Source: Candidatus Sacchlamyda saccharinae
Lineage (GTDB): Bacteria > Chlamydiota > Chlamydiia > Chlamydiales > Rhabdochlamydiaceae
Assembly (NCBI GenBank): GCA_030408505.1
Contig: JAUHQI010000002.1
Coordinates: forward strand, 284,674 to 348,673
Reading direction: 5' to 3'
Length of the DNA stretch: 64,000 bases
Below, piece by piece: positions 50,735-60,756 of the stretch. The number at the start of each line of letters is the position of its first letter. The stretch's first letter is position 1. Both the position numbers and the translations under genes were made by a program. The notes under the pieces are model-generated. The model saw nothing but the letters and a program-made list of their open reading frames with translations. It made no database searches and was not told the DNA's origin.

Positions 50735-52070
50735 AGCTATTTGAGGCGGTAGCCATTTGCTTTTTGCCGCGGAGGGAAAAGGTGATGGGCACGCCGGTGA
50801 AGGCAAAGGTTTTGCGGAAGGTGTTGATGAGGTATTTTTTGTAGGAGTCGACCATGAGGTCAGGACGGTTGACAAAGAGGGCGAAGTGGGGCGGCTCGAT
50901 CCCAATTTGGGCGATGTAGTAGACGCGCAGGCGCTTGCCACGCAACATCGGAGGGTGGTAGCTCTGCATTGCTTTTTCGAGGAAGCGGTTGAGCTCGCCG
51001 GTGCCGATTCGGTGGCGGGCTTGAGAGGCAACCTCATCGATGTGGGTGTAGATTTTTTCGAGGTTCCGGCCTGTCTTTGCAGAGATGAAGAGGGCGGGGC
51101 AGTGGCCGAGGAAGGGCACTTCATCGCGGATGGATTTGAGACAATGCTCCATGCGGAAGCCTTTGACCATGTCCCATTTGTTGAAGAGGAGGATACACCC
51201 TTTGCCGAGCGATTCGATTTCACGGGCGATCCGCTTTTCTTGGGTGGTGAGCCCTTCATTGGCATCGATGATGAGTAGGCAGAGATCAGCTCTTTCTAGA
51301 GCTCTTTCGGTGCGAATAGCTGCAAATTTATCGACCACTTCGTGTTCCGCTCCTTTACGGCGGATGCCTGCTGTATCGATGAGGCGGTATTGTTTGCCTT
51401 CTACTTCGATGTCGATGTCGATGCTGTCGCGGGTTGTGCCAGCTATCGGGGAAACGAGGCACCTGTCTTCATCGAGGAGGTGGTTGACTAGGGTCGATTT
51501 ACCGACGTTGGGACGGCCGACGATTGCGACTTTGAGGGCTCCATCATCGATCTCTTCCTCTTCTTCCCAGATGGTATCGCGAAAGGCAGTCTCTAAAAGC
51601 TCGGCCACACGCAGACCATGAACAGCGGAAACGCCTTCCATATGGGAAAGGCCAAGAGAATAAAAATCATCAATCCGATCGAGCTGGTCGAGGTTATCGA
51701 CTTTGTTAACGGCTAAGGTGACGGGCTTATCTACCCGCTTTAGAATGCGCGCTACTTGCTCATCGAGCTGGGTTCTGCCTACCTGTCCATCAACTACGAG
51801 GACAAGGACGTCGGCTTCTTCGATCGCAATCTCTGCTTGGCGAAAGATGGCTTCGTTGAAGGGAACATCGGATTTCAGGTCCATTCCGCCCGTGTCGATG
51901 ATGTCGAAGGGGCGGCCAAAGAAATCGGCTTTTGCGTAGAGGCGATCGCGCGTGATTCCTTCTGCCTCATCGACAATAGAAATCCGCTTTTTACATAGCC
52001 GGTTGAAAAGGGCCGACTTGCCCACGTTGGGCCGTCCGACAATAGCGAGCTTTGGAATTTTTTTTACCAT
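50733..52070 (-). CDS. der: Ribosome-assembly GTPase Der (EngA)
   Basis: A 445-residue protein with two tandem GTPase domains and a KH-like C-terminus, needed for 50S ribosome maturation. G1 motifs are GRPNVGKSALFN (about 10-21) and GRPNVGKSTLVN (about 185-196); G3 motifs are DTGGMD and DTAGIRRK; G4 motifs are NKVD and NKWD. All are intact. The partial copy at 48988 derives from this gene or a close relative. One base string (ATATCGATATCGA-like) duplicates ID in IDIDIEVEG relative to the copy. Confidence 0.96.
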   Translation of the reverse strand: MVKKIPKLAIVGRPNVGKSALFNRLCKKRISIVDEAEGITRDRLYAKADFFGRPFDIIDTGGMDLKSDVPFNEAIFRQAEIAIEEADVLVLVVDGQVGRTQLDEQVARILKRVDKPVTLAVNKVDNLDQLDRIDDFYSLGLSHMEGVSAVHGLRVAELLETAFRDTIWEEEEEIDDGALKVAIVGRPNVGKSTLVNHLLDEDRCLVSPIAGTTRDSIDIDIEVEGKQYRLIDTAGIRRKGAEHEVVDKFAAIRTERALERADLCLLIIDANEGLTTQEKRIAREIESLGKGCILLFNKWDMVKGFRMEHCLKSIRDEVPFLGHCPALFISAKTGRNLEKIYTHIDEVASQARHRIGTGELNRFLEKAMQSYHPPMLRGKRLRVYYIAQIGIEPPHFALFVNRPDLMVDSYKKYLINTFRKTFAFTGVPITFSLRGKKQMATASNS

Positions 52071-52106
52071 ATCGCCATCCAGTATACTGCATAGGCGCGA
52101 TAAATT

Positions 52107-55100
52107 CTATTCTAACATTTGTAGTAGATCTATAAGTTCTTGACGGTCAAAGCCTTTGATCTGATCCTGATCATCGAAACCAATCACTCCTTTAGCCAGG
52201 GAGAGCTTTTTCTCGATGAGCCGGTCGATTTGCTCCTCGATTGTGCCCTTGGTGACGAGCTTGAAAACCTGCACCCCTCGCTTCTGCCCCATCCTGTGAA
52301 CCCGGTCGGTTGCCTGGTTTTCTTTGGCGGGATTCCACCACCGGTCGTAATGGATGACGACCGAGGCGGCGATGAGGTCGATCCCCACACCAGCTGCTTG
52401 CAAAGATCCAAGAAATACTTCACATGTAGGATCATCGGCAAACCTCTGAACCTCGTCTTTGCGGTTGCGCGTGGACCCGCGAATTTCTGCAAAAGCAATC
52501 CCATGCTCTTTCAGGTGCATCCCGATTATATCTAGCATCCCAAGGTACTGAGAAAAGACAACGAGTTTTTGTCCGCTATCACGCGTTTCATTGAGCAATT
52601 CGACGAAAAGATCCCACTTGCCACTTTGATGATCTTTGTATTTTTGGATGTCTTTGGTGACAAGACATGGGTGGTTACACACTTGTTTAAGCTTAGAGAG
52701 CATCGAAAAGATGTGCGCAATCGGAGGGGGCTTAGTGTCGTCTTTTAGCTCTTTTAAAAGGGCATCGCGATTTTGAGCAATGATGTCGTGGTAGATGTGG
52801 TGTTGCTCTTTCGTGAGATCACAGAGAGCAACCTCTTCAATTTTCTCGGGAAGCTCTGTGAGGACCTCGGACTTTTTGCGACGCAAAAGAAAGGGACGGA
52901 TGAGTCTTGATAGGAGCTCTCTTCGCTGCGCATCTTGGTACTTTTCAATGGGGTGGATAAACATCTCTTTAAACACCGCAACCGAAGGCAAGTAGGTTGG
53001 GACAACGAGGTCAAAGAGGGCTTTTAGCTCGAGCAGTCGATTTTCAATGGGAGTACCGGTAAGTCCCACACGCATGGTGGCCTTAAGATTTTTTAGAGCT
53101 TTGTGGGTGAGCGATTTTTCATTTTTTGCCACTTGCAGTTCATCAAAAATCACGAGATCAAAGTCGCAGCTTGAAAGTGCCAGGTTTTCTGTTCGGACTA
53201 TGCCATATGAAGTGAGCAAAAGATCGTATGAGTCGTGGCTAAAGGTTTCAAATTTCCTTCCGATCCCATGAAATACGTAGGGCTTTATATTGGGAAGAAA
53301 TTGGTTAATGAGTTTTTCCCAGTGATAAATCACAGAGGTTGGACAGACAACGAGGAACCTAGATTTTTTAGGGGTGCTTTGATTTTTCACTCCCGCAATG
53401 AGCGCCATGGCCTGGTGCGTTTTTCCTAGACCCATCTCATCACAAAGAAGGCCCGACAGGCCATAGGAGTGGAGGAACCAAAGCCAGTCGACACCCGTTT
53501 TCTGGTATGGGCGCAGATCACTAGACAGGCCTGTGATATCGATTTCTGTTGGAGGTTTAAAGGCGAGGAAGTCTCTTAAGAGCTTGCGCGCCATCTTCGC
53601 TTTTTTCGTCTCCCCTTCTGGCTCAATCATCTCCTGCATGCCGCAGAGGCGCAAAAACTCTAAGGTAGTGAGTCGAACAAAGTCCCCTTTTTCAAGCCAC
53701 CGCTTTTTATTTTTGTCCTTGATCCAATCAAAGGTCTTCTGTCTTAAAAATAATAGACCAGCTTCAGAAAACAGGTATTGCCTTCCCTGGCCAAACGCTT
53801 CCCAAATTTCAAATGGACGGGCTCTGCCAAGATCGGTTTCATACTCAAGCTCTAAAACCCACTGACCTGTTTTTGCTGCGGGCTGCCGCTTTAGATGGAG
53901 AAGGTGCAAATCCATTCTTTCCGGGCGTTTGAGCTTTGGGTCGATCGTAATGACATGAGGATAGAGAAGCTCTAGCTCATAGCCCACAAAATAGGCTTCT
54001 GCCATCCGGTCAATCACTTTCTCAACTTTATAACTCTCGGGCAACCTACCATGATGCGGTATGAGGTAAAAACCCTCCCCTTCCACATAGGTGTAATCCC
54101 CATAGATGCGCACTTTCTCAGGGATATACCCTTCGTGAAAGAAAAACTCGGGATGGATGTAAATGCGGCCCTCGTCGTTGAATCCGATATTGAGTCCCGA
54201 TTTTTCAAGTGGACATCTCCCTGCAAAAAAACCGGGTATGGGCTCGAGTTCATCGCGGTGCTGGTTAATAAATTTGGAAATTTCAAAAGAACTTACCTGC
54301 ATCCCCGCTTTGATAAAAGCCCCTGGCCGGGAGGTCATCTTTGCATAAAAACCTTTCTCTGCTACGTAGATCCAATCCCCAAGATCTTGCACATGTTCCG
54401 ATTCTTCGGTGAATTCCAAACGAGTAAAGAATGTGAGCTTTCCCTCTTCATCAAGCTGAAATCCCAGGTGGGACTCCATTCCACTGACGTGCGTTTGAAA
54501 ACCTTCGATCCCGTTGAGCCAAACTCGGTGGCGATCGATGAAATCTGAAATTTTTCCCTTTTCGATCGAGAGTTTGCCCCCTTCAAATAGAGAGTCCTCC
54601 ACAGGGAAAAATCCTTTACTTGGCAAGTAGGCCCACTGGCCAAAAAAATGGGCATCCTTTTCTGAGAGATCCCCTTTTTCAAAAAGATAGCCCTCGATAT
54701 GAAGGGTGCTCTTCTTATCAAAATAGAGATCGTAACGCAATGAGGCTGGGTGGGTATGTATCTTTTCGCCTACGAGCTTTTTTTGCAAAAGCTTTAGGTG
54801 CTTTTCAAAAAATTGAGAGATTTGAGATTTTTCAATTTGGCTTTGCTCGAGCAATGGATCGGTCTCGCCTGGAAAGAATCCTATTCCTGGGACAAGGCAC
54901 CACTCTCCTAGTTGTATCCCCTGCTTTTTTTCGCTATGGTTGGGGCCCCCTTCATGGTACTCCAACGACAGAACACCTTGGTCCTTTAGAAAAACAATCC
55001 TTTCAAGCTTTCCATTTTTATGCGGATATACTTTTAAAGAAGACTCGACAAACTGCAGAGAAGGAATGATTTGTGGCCAATCAGTTAAATCGATTGAAAA

Positions 55101-55799
55101 TTCAAACTCAAAGTCGGGAAATTCAGCCGTGAGAAAGAGAGGAAGATCTTCGTCTGAAAATGTAAGAGTGTATTTTGCCCCCTCTTCTTGCAGCATCATC
55201 CACCACTTTGCTAAATCTGCCCAAAAAGAGAGTTCATAACGCAAGTGATCTGAAGGCCTCCCTTCACGCCAAAGGATGAGCTCCTCTTGCGATAGGTTTG
55301 AAAATTTCAGAGAGGTCTCCTCAGTTTCTACGGGGCGATTATAGAGAATCTCTTCTAGCTTTTTTTTAGCTTTAGGCTTGGCTTTGATGAGAATTTCCCG
55401 CTTGCCCGCTTTAGAAAACCCTTCGTATGCTCCTTTAGAAACTTTTAGGTTTTTCGGCTGATCACCAAGCCGATCAAAGCAAAGCCATCCTATCTGATTC
55501 CACAAACTCTCCTTGAAACGGACATGAAGAGGCTCTTCCTTCATGATTTTCAAAAAACTCGCAGCTAAATGCAAGCAGGAACCTTTTTGTTCAGCAGCTG
55601 GGCACGTGCAAAAAGCATCCATCACCTCGCCCACATCGCTAATCTGCATGAAAGGCCAGACGACCTCTTTAGGGTTTAGCTCTGCGATCACCTCAATTTG
55701 GTAGGTCCCTTCAGAAAAAAGCAGCCCTAAGACCCGCTTTTCATCGAGAAGCTTCTTGCCATCTGAAAGATCTTTTTTCGAAAAAACATGCATCCTCAA
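52107..55799 (-). CDS. SNF2-family helicase with SWIM zinc finger, second copy
   Basis: A 1230-residue protein. The SWIM site is C64, C66, C75 and H77. A long beta-repeat region (about 240-620) contains recurring units ending GFY or GFFP (GDWIYVAEKGFYAK; GDYTYVEGEGFYLI; GQWAYLPSKGFFPV). The SNF2 core has motif I DEMGLGKTHQ, motif II DELQ in place of DEAQ/DEAH, motif III TGTPIENRLLELKALFDLV and motif VI QATDRVHRMGQ. Chlamydia also has two such proteins. The start overlaps the dapF stop by four bases. Confidence 0.93.
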   Translation of the reverse strand: MRMHVFSKKDLSDGKKLLDEKRVLGLLFSEGTYQIEVIAELNPKEVVWPFMQISDVGEVMDAFCTCPAAEQKGSCLHLAASFLKIMKEEPLHVRFKESLWNQIGWLCFDRLGDQPKNLKVSKGAYEGFSKAGKREILIKAKPKAKKKLEEILYNRPVETEETSLKFSNLSQEELILWREGRPSDHLRYELSFWADLAKWWMMLQEEGAKYTLTFSDEDLPLFLTAEFPDFEFEFSIDLTDWPQIIPSLQFVESSLKVYPHKNGKLERIVFLKDQGVLSLEYHEGGPNHSEKKQGIQLGEWCLVPGIGFFPGETDPLLEQSQIEKSQISQFFEKHLKLLQKKLVGEKIHTHPASLRYDLYFDKKSTLHIEGYLFEKGDLSEKDAHFFGQWAYLPSKGFFPVEDSLFEGGKLSIEKGKISDFIDRHRVWLNGIEGFQTHVSGMESHLGFQLDEEGKLTFFTRLEFTEESEHVQDLGDWIYVAEKGFYAKMTSRPGAFIKAGMQVSSFEISKFINQHRDELEPIPGFFAGRCPLEKSGLNIGFNDEGRIYIHPEFFFHEGYIPEKVRIYGDYTYVEGEGFYLIPHHGRLPESYKVEKVIDRMAEAYFVGYELELLYPHVITIDPKLKRPERMDLHLLHLKRQPAAKTGQWVLELEYETDLGRARPFEIWEAFGQGRQYLFSEAGLLFLRQKTFDWIKDKNKKRWLEKGDFVRLTTLEFLRLCGMQEMIEPEGETKKAKMARKLLRDFLAFKPPTEIDITGLSSDLRPYQKTGVDWLWFLHSYGLSGLLCDEMGLGKTHQAMALIAGVKNQSTPKKSRFLVVCPTSVIYHWEKLINQFLPNIKPYVFHGIGRKFETFSHDSYDLLLTSYGIVRTENLALSSCDFDLVIFDELQVAKNEKSLTHKALKNLKATMRVGLTGTPIENRLLELKALFDLVVPTYLPSVAVFKEMFIHPIEKYQDAQRRELLSRLIRPFLLRRKKSEVLTELPEKIEEVALCDLTKEQHHIYHDIIAQNRDALLKELKDDTKPPPIAHIFSMLSKLKQVCNHPCLVTKDIQKYKDHQSGKWDLFVELLNETRDSGQKLVVFSQYLGMLDIIGMHLKEHGIAFAEIRGSTRNRKDEVQRFADDPTCEVFLGSLQAAGVGIDLIAASVVIHYDRWWNPAKENQATDRVHRMGQKRGVQVFKLVTKGTIEEQIDRLIEKKLSLAKGVIGFDDQDQIKGFDRQELIDLLQMLE

Positions 55800-56518
55800 A
55801 CCTTTTCAGTAGGCCCTAAAAGCTCCACTTCGTCGCCAATTTTGACGCTGAGCACTTCCCCTGATCTGGTGACAACATCCACAGCATCGGTTGCGTGTCC
55901 CAAGCGATTGGCTACAAAAGCACTTGCAATCACTCCAGTGCCACAGGCCAAAGTCTCGTTTTCCACGCCCCTCTCAAACGTGCGAACGAATAGCTTTCCG
56001 TCTTTAAGGGTCACAAAATTGACGTTCGCCCCATCTGGTTTCAGCTTTTCATGGTGGCGCATCGCCCCTCCTTCTTGTAGCACATCCAGGGGCTCTTTTG
56101 CAAAAACTACCACGTGCGGAACTCCAGAATCCACCACATACACCGTCTTTGAAAGAAGCTCGATTTCCCAAAAAAGGATCCTCGGCAAAGGGTGAAAAGT
56201 AAGAATTTTCTCTCCCTCACACTTTACAGTCAAGACTTTCCCAGAAACTTCCACTTGGTAGGAGGATTTAAGCACCCCCTGATCGCGAAGAAAACGGACA
56301 AAACAACGGAGGCCATTTCCACACATCGCAGGATGAGAGCCATCTGCATTGAAATAGACCATTTCAAAATCTGCGAGCGCAGAGAGGCGCGCTAAAATAA
56401 GACCATCAACACTATGCTCGATGCAGATTTTAGGGACCAGTTCAGGCAAAAAGACTTTGTCAAAATCTTCTAATATGACAAAGCTATTGCCTGCACCATG
56501 GTATTTAGATATCGTCAT
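55796..56518 (-). CDS. dapF: Diaminopimelate epimerase
   Basis: Converts LL- to meso-diaminopimelate for peptidoglycan and lysine. The two catalytic cysteines lie in AMCGNGLRC (about residues 62-70) and ETLACGTG (about 190-197). Length 240 is slightly below the usual 270. I start at the ATG of [14 protein letters not shown] at 56518, because this is the family's N-terminus; it overlaps the clpP end by 14 bases. The order glyA-clpP-dapF is conserved in Chlamydia. In chlamydiae this enzyme family has also been linked to D-Glu racemisation. Confidence 0.93.
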   Translation of the reverse strand: MTISKYHGAGNSFVILEDFDKVFLPELVPKICIEHSVDGLILARLSALADFEMVYFNADGSHPAMCGNGLRCFVRFLRDQGVLKSSYQVEVSGKVLTVKCEGEKILTFHPLPRILFWEIELLSKTVYVVDSGVPHVVVFAKEPLDVLQEGGAMRHHEKLKPDGANVNFVTLKDGKLFVRTFERGVENETLACGTGVIASAFVANRLGHATDAVDVVTRSGEVLSVKIGDEVELLGPTEKV

Positions 56519-57092
56519 AGGACTCGACGACCTTGTCGAGAAGTCCATATTCAAGAGCTTCTTGAGCAGACATCCAAGTGTCTCGATTAATCGCTCTTTC
56601 AATCGTAGCCTGATCCTTCCCCGTCGCATCCATGTAGACCTGAACGATTAACTGACGAGTTTTCAAAATCTCTTTGGCCTGGATTTCTAGATCGGTTGCT
56701 TGTCCTTGAATAAGACCCATGATACGGGGCTGGTGGATCATGATCCGCGCATGCTTTGTCGCAAAACGGCGCCCTTTGGAAGCGCAAAGACTCAAAACTG
56801 AACCCATTGAAGCGGCAAGACCAGTAACGAGAGTTGTTACAGGAGATGTGATCATCTTAACTTGATCCCAAATTGCAAAACCACAATCGACAGCGCCACC
56901 TGGCGAATTAATCACAAAGAGAATGGGCTTGCCGGGATCTTGCATCTCAAGATACCAAAGCTTGCGAATGGCGTCGTTGGCCGACTTATCATCCACAGCG
57001 TCTGAGAAAAAAATACGACGTGATTTTAGAAGAGCATCTTCAATGCGATCTTGTACTGGACTAGCTTTTTTTTCGTGACCTTCTTCGTGCAT
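56505..57092 (-). CDS. clpP: ATP-dependent Clp protease proteolytic subunit (glyA-dapF linked copy)
   Basis: A 195-residue ClpP paralogue. [17 protein letters not shown], the nucleophile in [10 protein letters not shown], His in MIHQPRIMG and the Asp in [11 protein letters not shown] are all present. It is clearly diverged from the clpX-linked copy, matching chlamydial ClpP1. Two ClpP proteins may form mixed tetradecamers, as suggested for Chlamydia. AAGGAGATAAG lies upstream of the ATG. Confidence 0.94.
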   Translation of the reverse strand: MHEEGHEKKASPVQDRIEDALLKSRRIFFSDAVDDKSANDAIRKLWYLEMQDPGKPILFVINSPGGAVDCGFAIWDQVKMITSPVTTLVTGLAASMGSVLSLCASKGRRFATKHARIMIHQPRIMGLIQGQATDLEIQAKEILKTRQLIVQVYMDATGKDQATIERAINRDTWMSAQEALEYGLLDKVVESYDDI

Positions 57093-57142
57093 AATCTTAT
57101 CTCCTTAGGGTTCTCTTGCTCATTATTAATATGTGAGGGAAA

Positions 57143-58621
57143 TTATTCAACTACAAGTTCAGGGTAAAGAGGAAAACCCTCGAGCAACTCGTTGACCTCA
57201 GAGCGAACGCGCTCCAAAATTTTTGGATCCACCTCAACATTTACCCTGCCAGGCCCCTTCAATTTTTCTGAATAGGCCGGTTTAGATCCCTGTAGAGTAG
57301 AAACAATGAACTTCCCAATGGATTCCATCTCTTTTTCGCGCATCCCTCTAGAAGTAATTGCCGGCGTCCCAATCCGTACACCAGAAGTAAACCAAGCACC
57401 ATTTGGATCATTTGGAATAGAATTGCGATTCACCGTAAGACCCGCCTGGCGCAGCGCCTTTTCTGCCTGCATACCGGTTAATCCAAATCCGCTAACATCA
57501 ATCACAATCAAATGATTGTCCGTCCCATTTGTCAAAATGTGCGCGCCATTTGCAATCAGACTATTGGCTAGGCTATTGGCATTGGCCACAATCTGGTGGG
57601 CATACTTTTGAAACTCTGGCGTATTCACCTCTTGAAAAGCCACCGCTTTTGCCGCAATGACATGAGGAAGAGGGCCCCCCAGGACAAGTGGACATCCTCT
57701 GTCTACCGCCTCTTTAAATTCGTTGGTACACATGACAAGACCACCGCGAGGCCCCCTAAGGGTTTTGTGCGTAGTAGAGGTAACCAAATCGGCAAATGGA
57801 ACGGGGTCGTAATTCCCCTGCAGCACCTTCCCTGCAACAAGCCCAGAAAAGTGGGCCATATCGGCCATGAGCCCAGCGCCTACGCTATCGGCAATCTCTC
57901 GCAACTTTGCAAAATCAAGAAGCCGCGGATAGGCCGAATATCCCACAATCAATAGTGCGGGCTTCTCTCTTTTGACCTGCTCACTGAGAGCGTCGTAATC
58001 GAGCAGACCCGTTTTCGGATCCACGTCATAAGAGACCGACTGCATGATTTTACTTGAGATGTTCCTTCGATACCCGTGAGTCAAGTGTCCGCCAGAGCCA
58101 AGCCCCATCCCCATCATTTTTTGGGAGACAAGGACCTTCCTCACCGCTTCATACTCTTCTGCAGTGAGCTGGTCTACCGACTTTTTCCCTAAACGCTCTA
58201 CTTCCTTGTTTTCGAAACGGGTCGTCAAAAAAGCCCAGATCGCCACCATGTTCGCGTCGGCCCCACAATGAGGCTGCACATAGGCATGGTCACACCGAAA
58301 AATTTTCTTCAACTCACTTGCGGCCAAATCTTCCACTGTATCAATATTTTCACACCCCGCATAAAAGCGGTGGTGAGAGAACCCTTCGGCATATTTGTCC
58401 GTCAGCAGGTTACCCATCGCAAGCTGCACAGCTAAAGAAGAATAATTCTCTGAAGCGATCAACTTCAAATATTTTCTTTGATCTTTAATTTCTTTGACGA
58501 TCGTGGCGGCCACCTCAGGATGATCCTCCCCAATATGATCGAGCGCGGCCAGATAGGCAATCGCCGCCTTGCTCCGCTTTTCTTTAGGAAATTTTTGAAA
58601 ATAGTTCTCGAGATAATTCAT
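57143..58621 (-). CDS. glyA: Serine hydroxymethyltransferase
   Basis: PLP enzyme converting serine and tetrahydrofolate to glycine and methylene-THF. I use ATG58621 (MNYLENYFQKFPKEKRSKAA), giving 492 residues, matching chlamydial GlyA, rather than a start 156 bases further upstream in the divergent promoter. Visible are LIASENYSS, MGMGLGSGGHLTHG, and the PLP-lysine loop VTSTTHKTLRGPRGG. An insertion of about 50 residues after HGADANMVAIWAF-type region distinguishes chlamydial forms from E. coli. Confidence 0.95.
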   Translation of the reverse strand: MNYLENYFQKFPKEKRSKAAIAYLAALDHIGEDHPEVAATIVKEIKDQRKYLKLIASENYSSLAVQLAMGNLLTDKYAEGFSHHRFYAGCENIDTVEDLAASELKKIFRCDHAYVQPHCGADANMVAIWAFLTTRFENKEVERLGKKSVDQLTAEEYEAVRKVLVSQKMMGMGLGSGGHLTHGYRRNISSKIMQSVSYDVDPKTGLLDYDALSEQVKREKPALLIVGYSAYPRLLDFAKLREIADSVGAGLMADMAHFSGLVAGKVLQGNYDPVPFADLVTSTTHKTLRGPRGGLVMCTNEFKEAVDRGCPLVLGGPLPHVIAAKAVAFQEVNTPEFQKYAHQIVANANSLANSLIANGAHILTNGTDNHLIVIDVSGFGLTGMQAEKALRQAGLTVNRNSIPNDPNGAWFTSGVRIGTPAITSRGMREKEMESIGKFIVSTLQGSKPAYSEKLKGPGRVNVEVDPKILERVRSEVNELLEGFPLYPELVVE

Positions 58622-58771
58622 AGTAAGAGTTGCGAAGATCCACCTCCAAGTGGCTGATTTTCCCCTAATTTCCCCTACCTTGGCCAAATTACGCAAGCCT
58701 TTTCTCTCAAAAACCCTTGAGAATATTCCCCCATATAGATAAACTTGCGCATACACAGAAGGAAATTTCAC

Positions 58772-59539
58772 ATGCAAGAAAGCCTAAAACCTATTATTGA
58801 GATCCAAGAATTCGACATGAAGATGATTCGCCTCATGCGCCTGAAGCGTGAGCGGCAAAAAGAGCTTAAGCAGATTGAAGATTTGCGCGCCGACCTTCAT
58901 GCCCAGCTCAAAGAAAAAGAATTTGAAGTAGAAGAGCTCTCCAAAGGGATCAACGCTCAAGAAAGCCGCATTGAAGAAATTTCTAAAAAACTTAAAGAGC
59001 TTGAAGGCCGCCAAACGCAGATCAAAAAAGTGGAAGAGTTCAACGCTCTCACCCAAGAGATGACAGGTGCTGAGCGAGAGCGGATCTCCATTGAGCAAAA
59101 AGTCTCTGATCTCGTCGACCAAAAAGTTGCAGAAGAAGAACTCCTCGAGAAAATCCGCGAGAGCCTCAAAACCTCAGAAGAGAGCAGCCTCGCCCTAGAA
59201 AAGGAAATCCAGTCGAGCATCAACATGATCAATGAAGAAGGCGCGCAACTCAAAGAAGGTCGCGACGCCCTTGCCACTACTGCCGATCCAGACACCTTGC
59301 GCATCTACGATAGACTCCTGCGCAATAAGAAGGACCGCGTCGTCGTCCCGATCGAGAATCGCACCTGCAGCGGCTGCCACATTGCTCTTACAGCCCAGCA
59401 CGAGAACATCGTCCGCAAAGGCGAGAACCTCATCTTCTGTGAGCACTGCTCACGAATCCACTACTGGCAAGAGGCCGAAGCACTCGAAGGAACGCCTGCT
59501 GCGACCAAGCGCCGCCGCAGACGCACCGCCACCACCTAA
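58772..59539 (+). CDS. Coiled-coil C4 zinc-ribbon protein (CdsZ/CT398-like)
   Basis: A 255-residue protein. A long antiparallel coiled coil (about 10-185) ends in a zinc ribbon with CSGCH and CEHC (about residues 203-206 and 225-228). This is the architecture of CT398 (CdsZ), reported to contact T3SS and sigma-54 components in C. trachomatis. The very C-terminus is a basic Arg-rich tail (ATKRRRRRTATT). I start at ATG58772, with AAGGAA upstream, rather than 27 bases earlier. rnpB begins seven bases after the stop. Confidence 0.85.
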   Translation: MQESLKPIIEIQEFDMKMIRLMRLKRERQKELKQIEDLRADLHAQLKEKEFEVEELSKGINAQESRIEEISKKLKELEGRQTQIKKVEEFNALTQEMTGAERERISIEQKVSDLVDQKVAEEELLEKIRESLKTSEESSLALEKEIQSSINMINEEGAQLKEGRDALATTADPDTLRIYDRLLRNKKDRVVVPIENRTCSGCHIALTAQHENIVRKGENLIFCEHCSRIHYWQEAEALEGTPAATKRRRRRTATT

Positions 59540-59545
59540 ACACCC

Positions 59546-59880
59546 AAGGGAAAGTAGGCAATCGCTATTACCTTTGGTAATAGAGGAAAGTCCGGACTTC
59601 GCAGGGAGAGATGCCAGCGAAACGCTGGGGGCCGCAAGGCTACGGAAAGTGCAACAGCAAACACCCCGGGCACGCAAGTGCCACAGGCTGAAAATGATCT
59701 CTTTAGGAGAGATCCCCTAGCTCGCAAGAGCAAGGCGCTGTAAACCCCATCTGAAGCAAGAAGCGACGAGCTGCAATGGTTTCCCGCCAGGCTCATTGCC
59801 CCGATCGCTCGAGGCATTTGGTGACAAATGCCCTAGACGAATGATTGTCCAAGACAGAATCCGGCTTAACGCTTTCCCTT
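59546..59880 (+). ncRNA. rnpB: RNase P RNA, bacterial type A
   Basis: P1 is formed by AAGGGAAAG (59546-59554) and CTTTCCCTT (59872-59880). The universally conserved GAGGAAAGTCCGGACT core (CR-I) and ACAGAATCCGGCTTA (CR-V) are present, as are GGGGGCCGCAAGGC... and the ACAGCAAACA-type P11/P12 region. About 335 bases, normal length. It follows the CdsZ-like gene so closely that both may share a transcript. A short T-run (CTTTTTT) comes directly after P1. Confidence 0.95.
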
Positions 59881-60034
59881 CTTTTTTAAATAACCAAATC
59901 TTGAATCGGTTTGGGCATAACCCCCTAACAAACAACAATCAATAAATACGCAATTTAAAATATATACTAATATACAATTATTGCCATACATTTAGTATAA
60001 TAAACGCTAAACATCAAATTAGGAGATAATAATA
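59881..60034 (+). promoter_or_regulatory. A+T-rich region upstream of small repeat-protein family
   Basis: After the rnpB end there is a small hairpin related to those near 49393 and 50691 (AACCAAATC...GGTTTGGGCATA, 59892-59918). About 90 bases of nearly pure A+T follow, with TAGTATAATAA near 59993, then AGGAG before the next gene. The -35 hexamer cannot be placed with confidence. Confidence 0.35.
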
Positions 60035-60502
60035 ATGGCAGCTTCTCTCGCAATTGTGGGCATCCAATCTTTTCCTGACTCCCCTCCTCAAACCCCAAGG
60101 GGATCACCATCACCACCTCCAATAAGAGAAACAGAATCTAGAGAAAGCCCGTGGCCAACAGAGGTCCCTGACCCCGCCCTCAAGGAAGCGTTTCCAGAGC
60201 TTTTCCACTCCCCTCCAAAACCCGGAGAATTACTCGACGCTGGCAAAAAGGGCGATACATGGGGCGTTTTAGTAGCTACTGAAAATGTTAGCAATCTTTC
60301 TACAGATCAAAAAATCTGCGCATACATATACCGAGCACGAGCTCTAAATGCTGAAGGGGATTTCGCCGGATCGAATAACTGTGCACAACAAGCACTTTCA
60401 ATCATCCCAAAAGAAAACTGTAACGAAAATTGTTCTTTATATAGCAGGATGCTCGAAGATATCATAACCCTTAATAACAACTCACACTCCACAAAAGTAT
60501 AA
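60035..60502 (+). CDS. Small helical-repeat protein, family of the 60035-62035 region
   Basis: A 155-residue protein, unrecognised. A Pro/Ser-rich N-terminus (SFPDSPPQTPRGSPSPPP) precedes the motif WPTEVPDPALKEAFPELFHS. The C-terminal half has one or two TPR-like helical pairs (AYIYRARALNAEGDFAGSNN). The WP..PDP.LK..FPELF motif reappears in the broken gene that follows. AGGAG stands upstream. It could be a secreted protein; this is only suggested by composition and by the A+T-rich promoter shared with other candidate effectors. Confidence 0.55.
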   Translation: MAASLAIVGIQSFPDSPPQTPRGSPSPPPIRETESRESPWPTEVPDPALKEAFPELFHSPPKPGELLDAGKKGDTWGVLVATENVSNLSTDQKICAYIYRARALNAEGDFAGSNNCAQQALSIIPKENCNENCSLYSRMLEDIITLNNNSHSTKV

Positions 60503-60505
60503 ATC

Positions 60506-60679
60506 TTGGCAATACCACCCATTTTTCACGGAATCTGTGTCCTTGATGACTCTCCCTCCTATTCTGAGGAGACTCCTTAAGATCCCCCTATACCACTTGA
60601 TGCGGACGGGTGGCCTGAAAGCGCCCCCGATCCTGAGCTTAAGGCTAAATTCCCAGAGCTCTTTGCCCCTAGCTCCTAA
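60506..60679 (+). pseudogene. Truncated copy of the preceding gene
   Basis: A single frame with one internal TAA encodes LAIPPIFHGICVLDDSPSYS ... then WPESAPDPELKAKFPELFAP, aligned with LAIVGIQSFPDSPP and WPTEVPDPALKEAFPELFHS of the gene upstream. The C-terminal TPR-like half is missing. It follows the previous stop by three bases. Confidence 0.65.
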
Positions 60680-60756
60680 GATTTGACTGAATAACCTCTA
60701 TTCTTAATTCATTGATCAGCAGAGTCTTTAGGTTATGGATTAAAATAATTTATGTA

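Noticed and set aside
56519-56629. 37-codon N-terminal extension of dapF
   Set aside because: It lies wholly inside clpP and does not resemble DapF N-termini.
58622-58777. 52-codon N-terminal extension of glyA
   Set aside because: Runs through the divergent promoter region and past the start of the CdsZ-like gene; the family starts at MNYLENYF.
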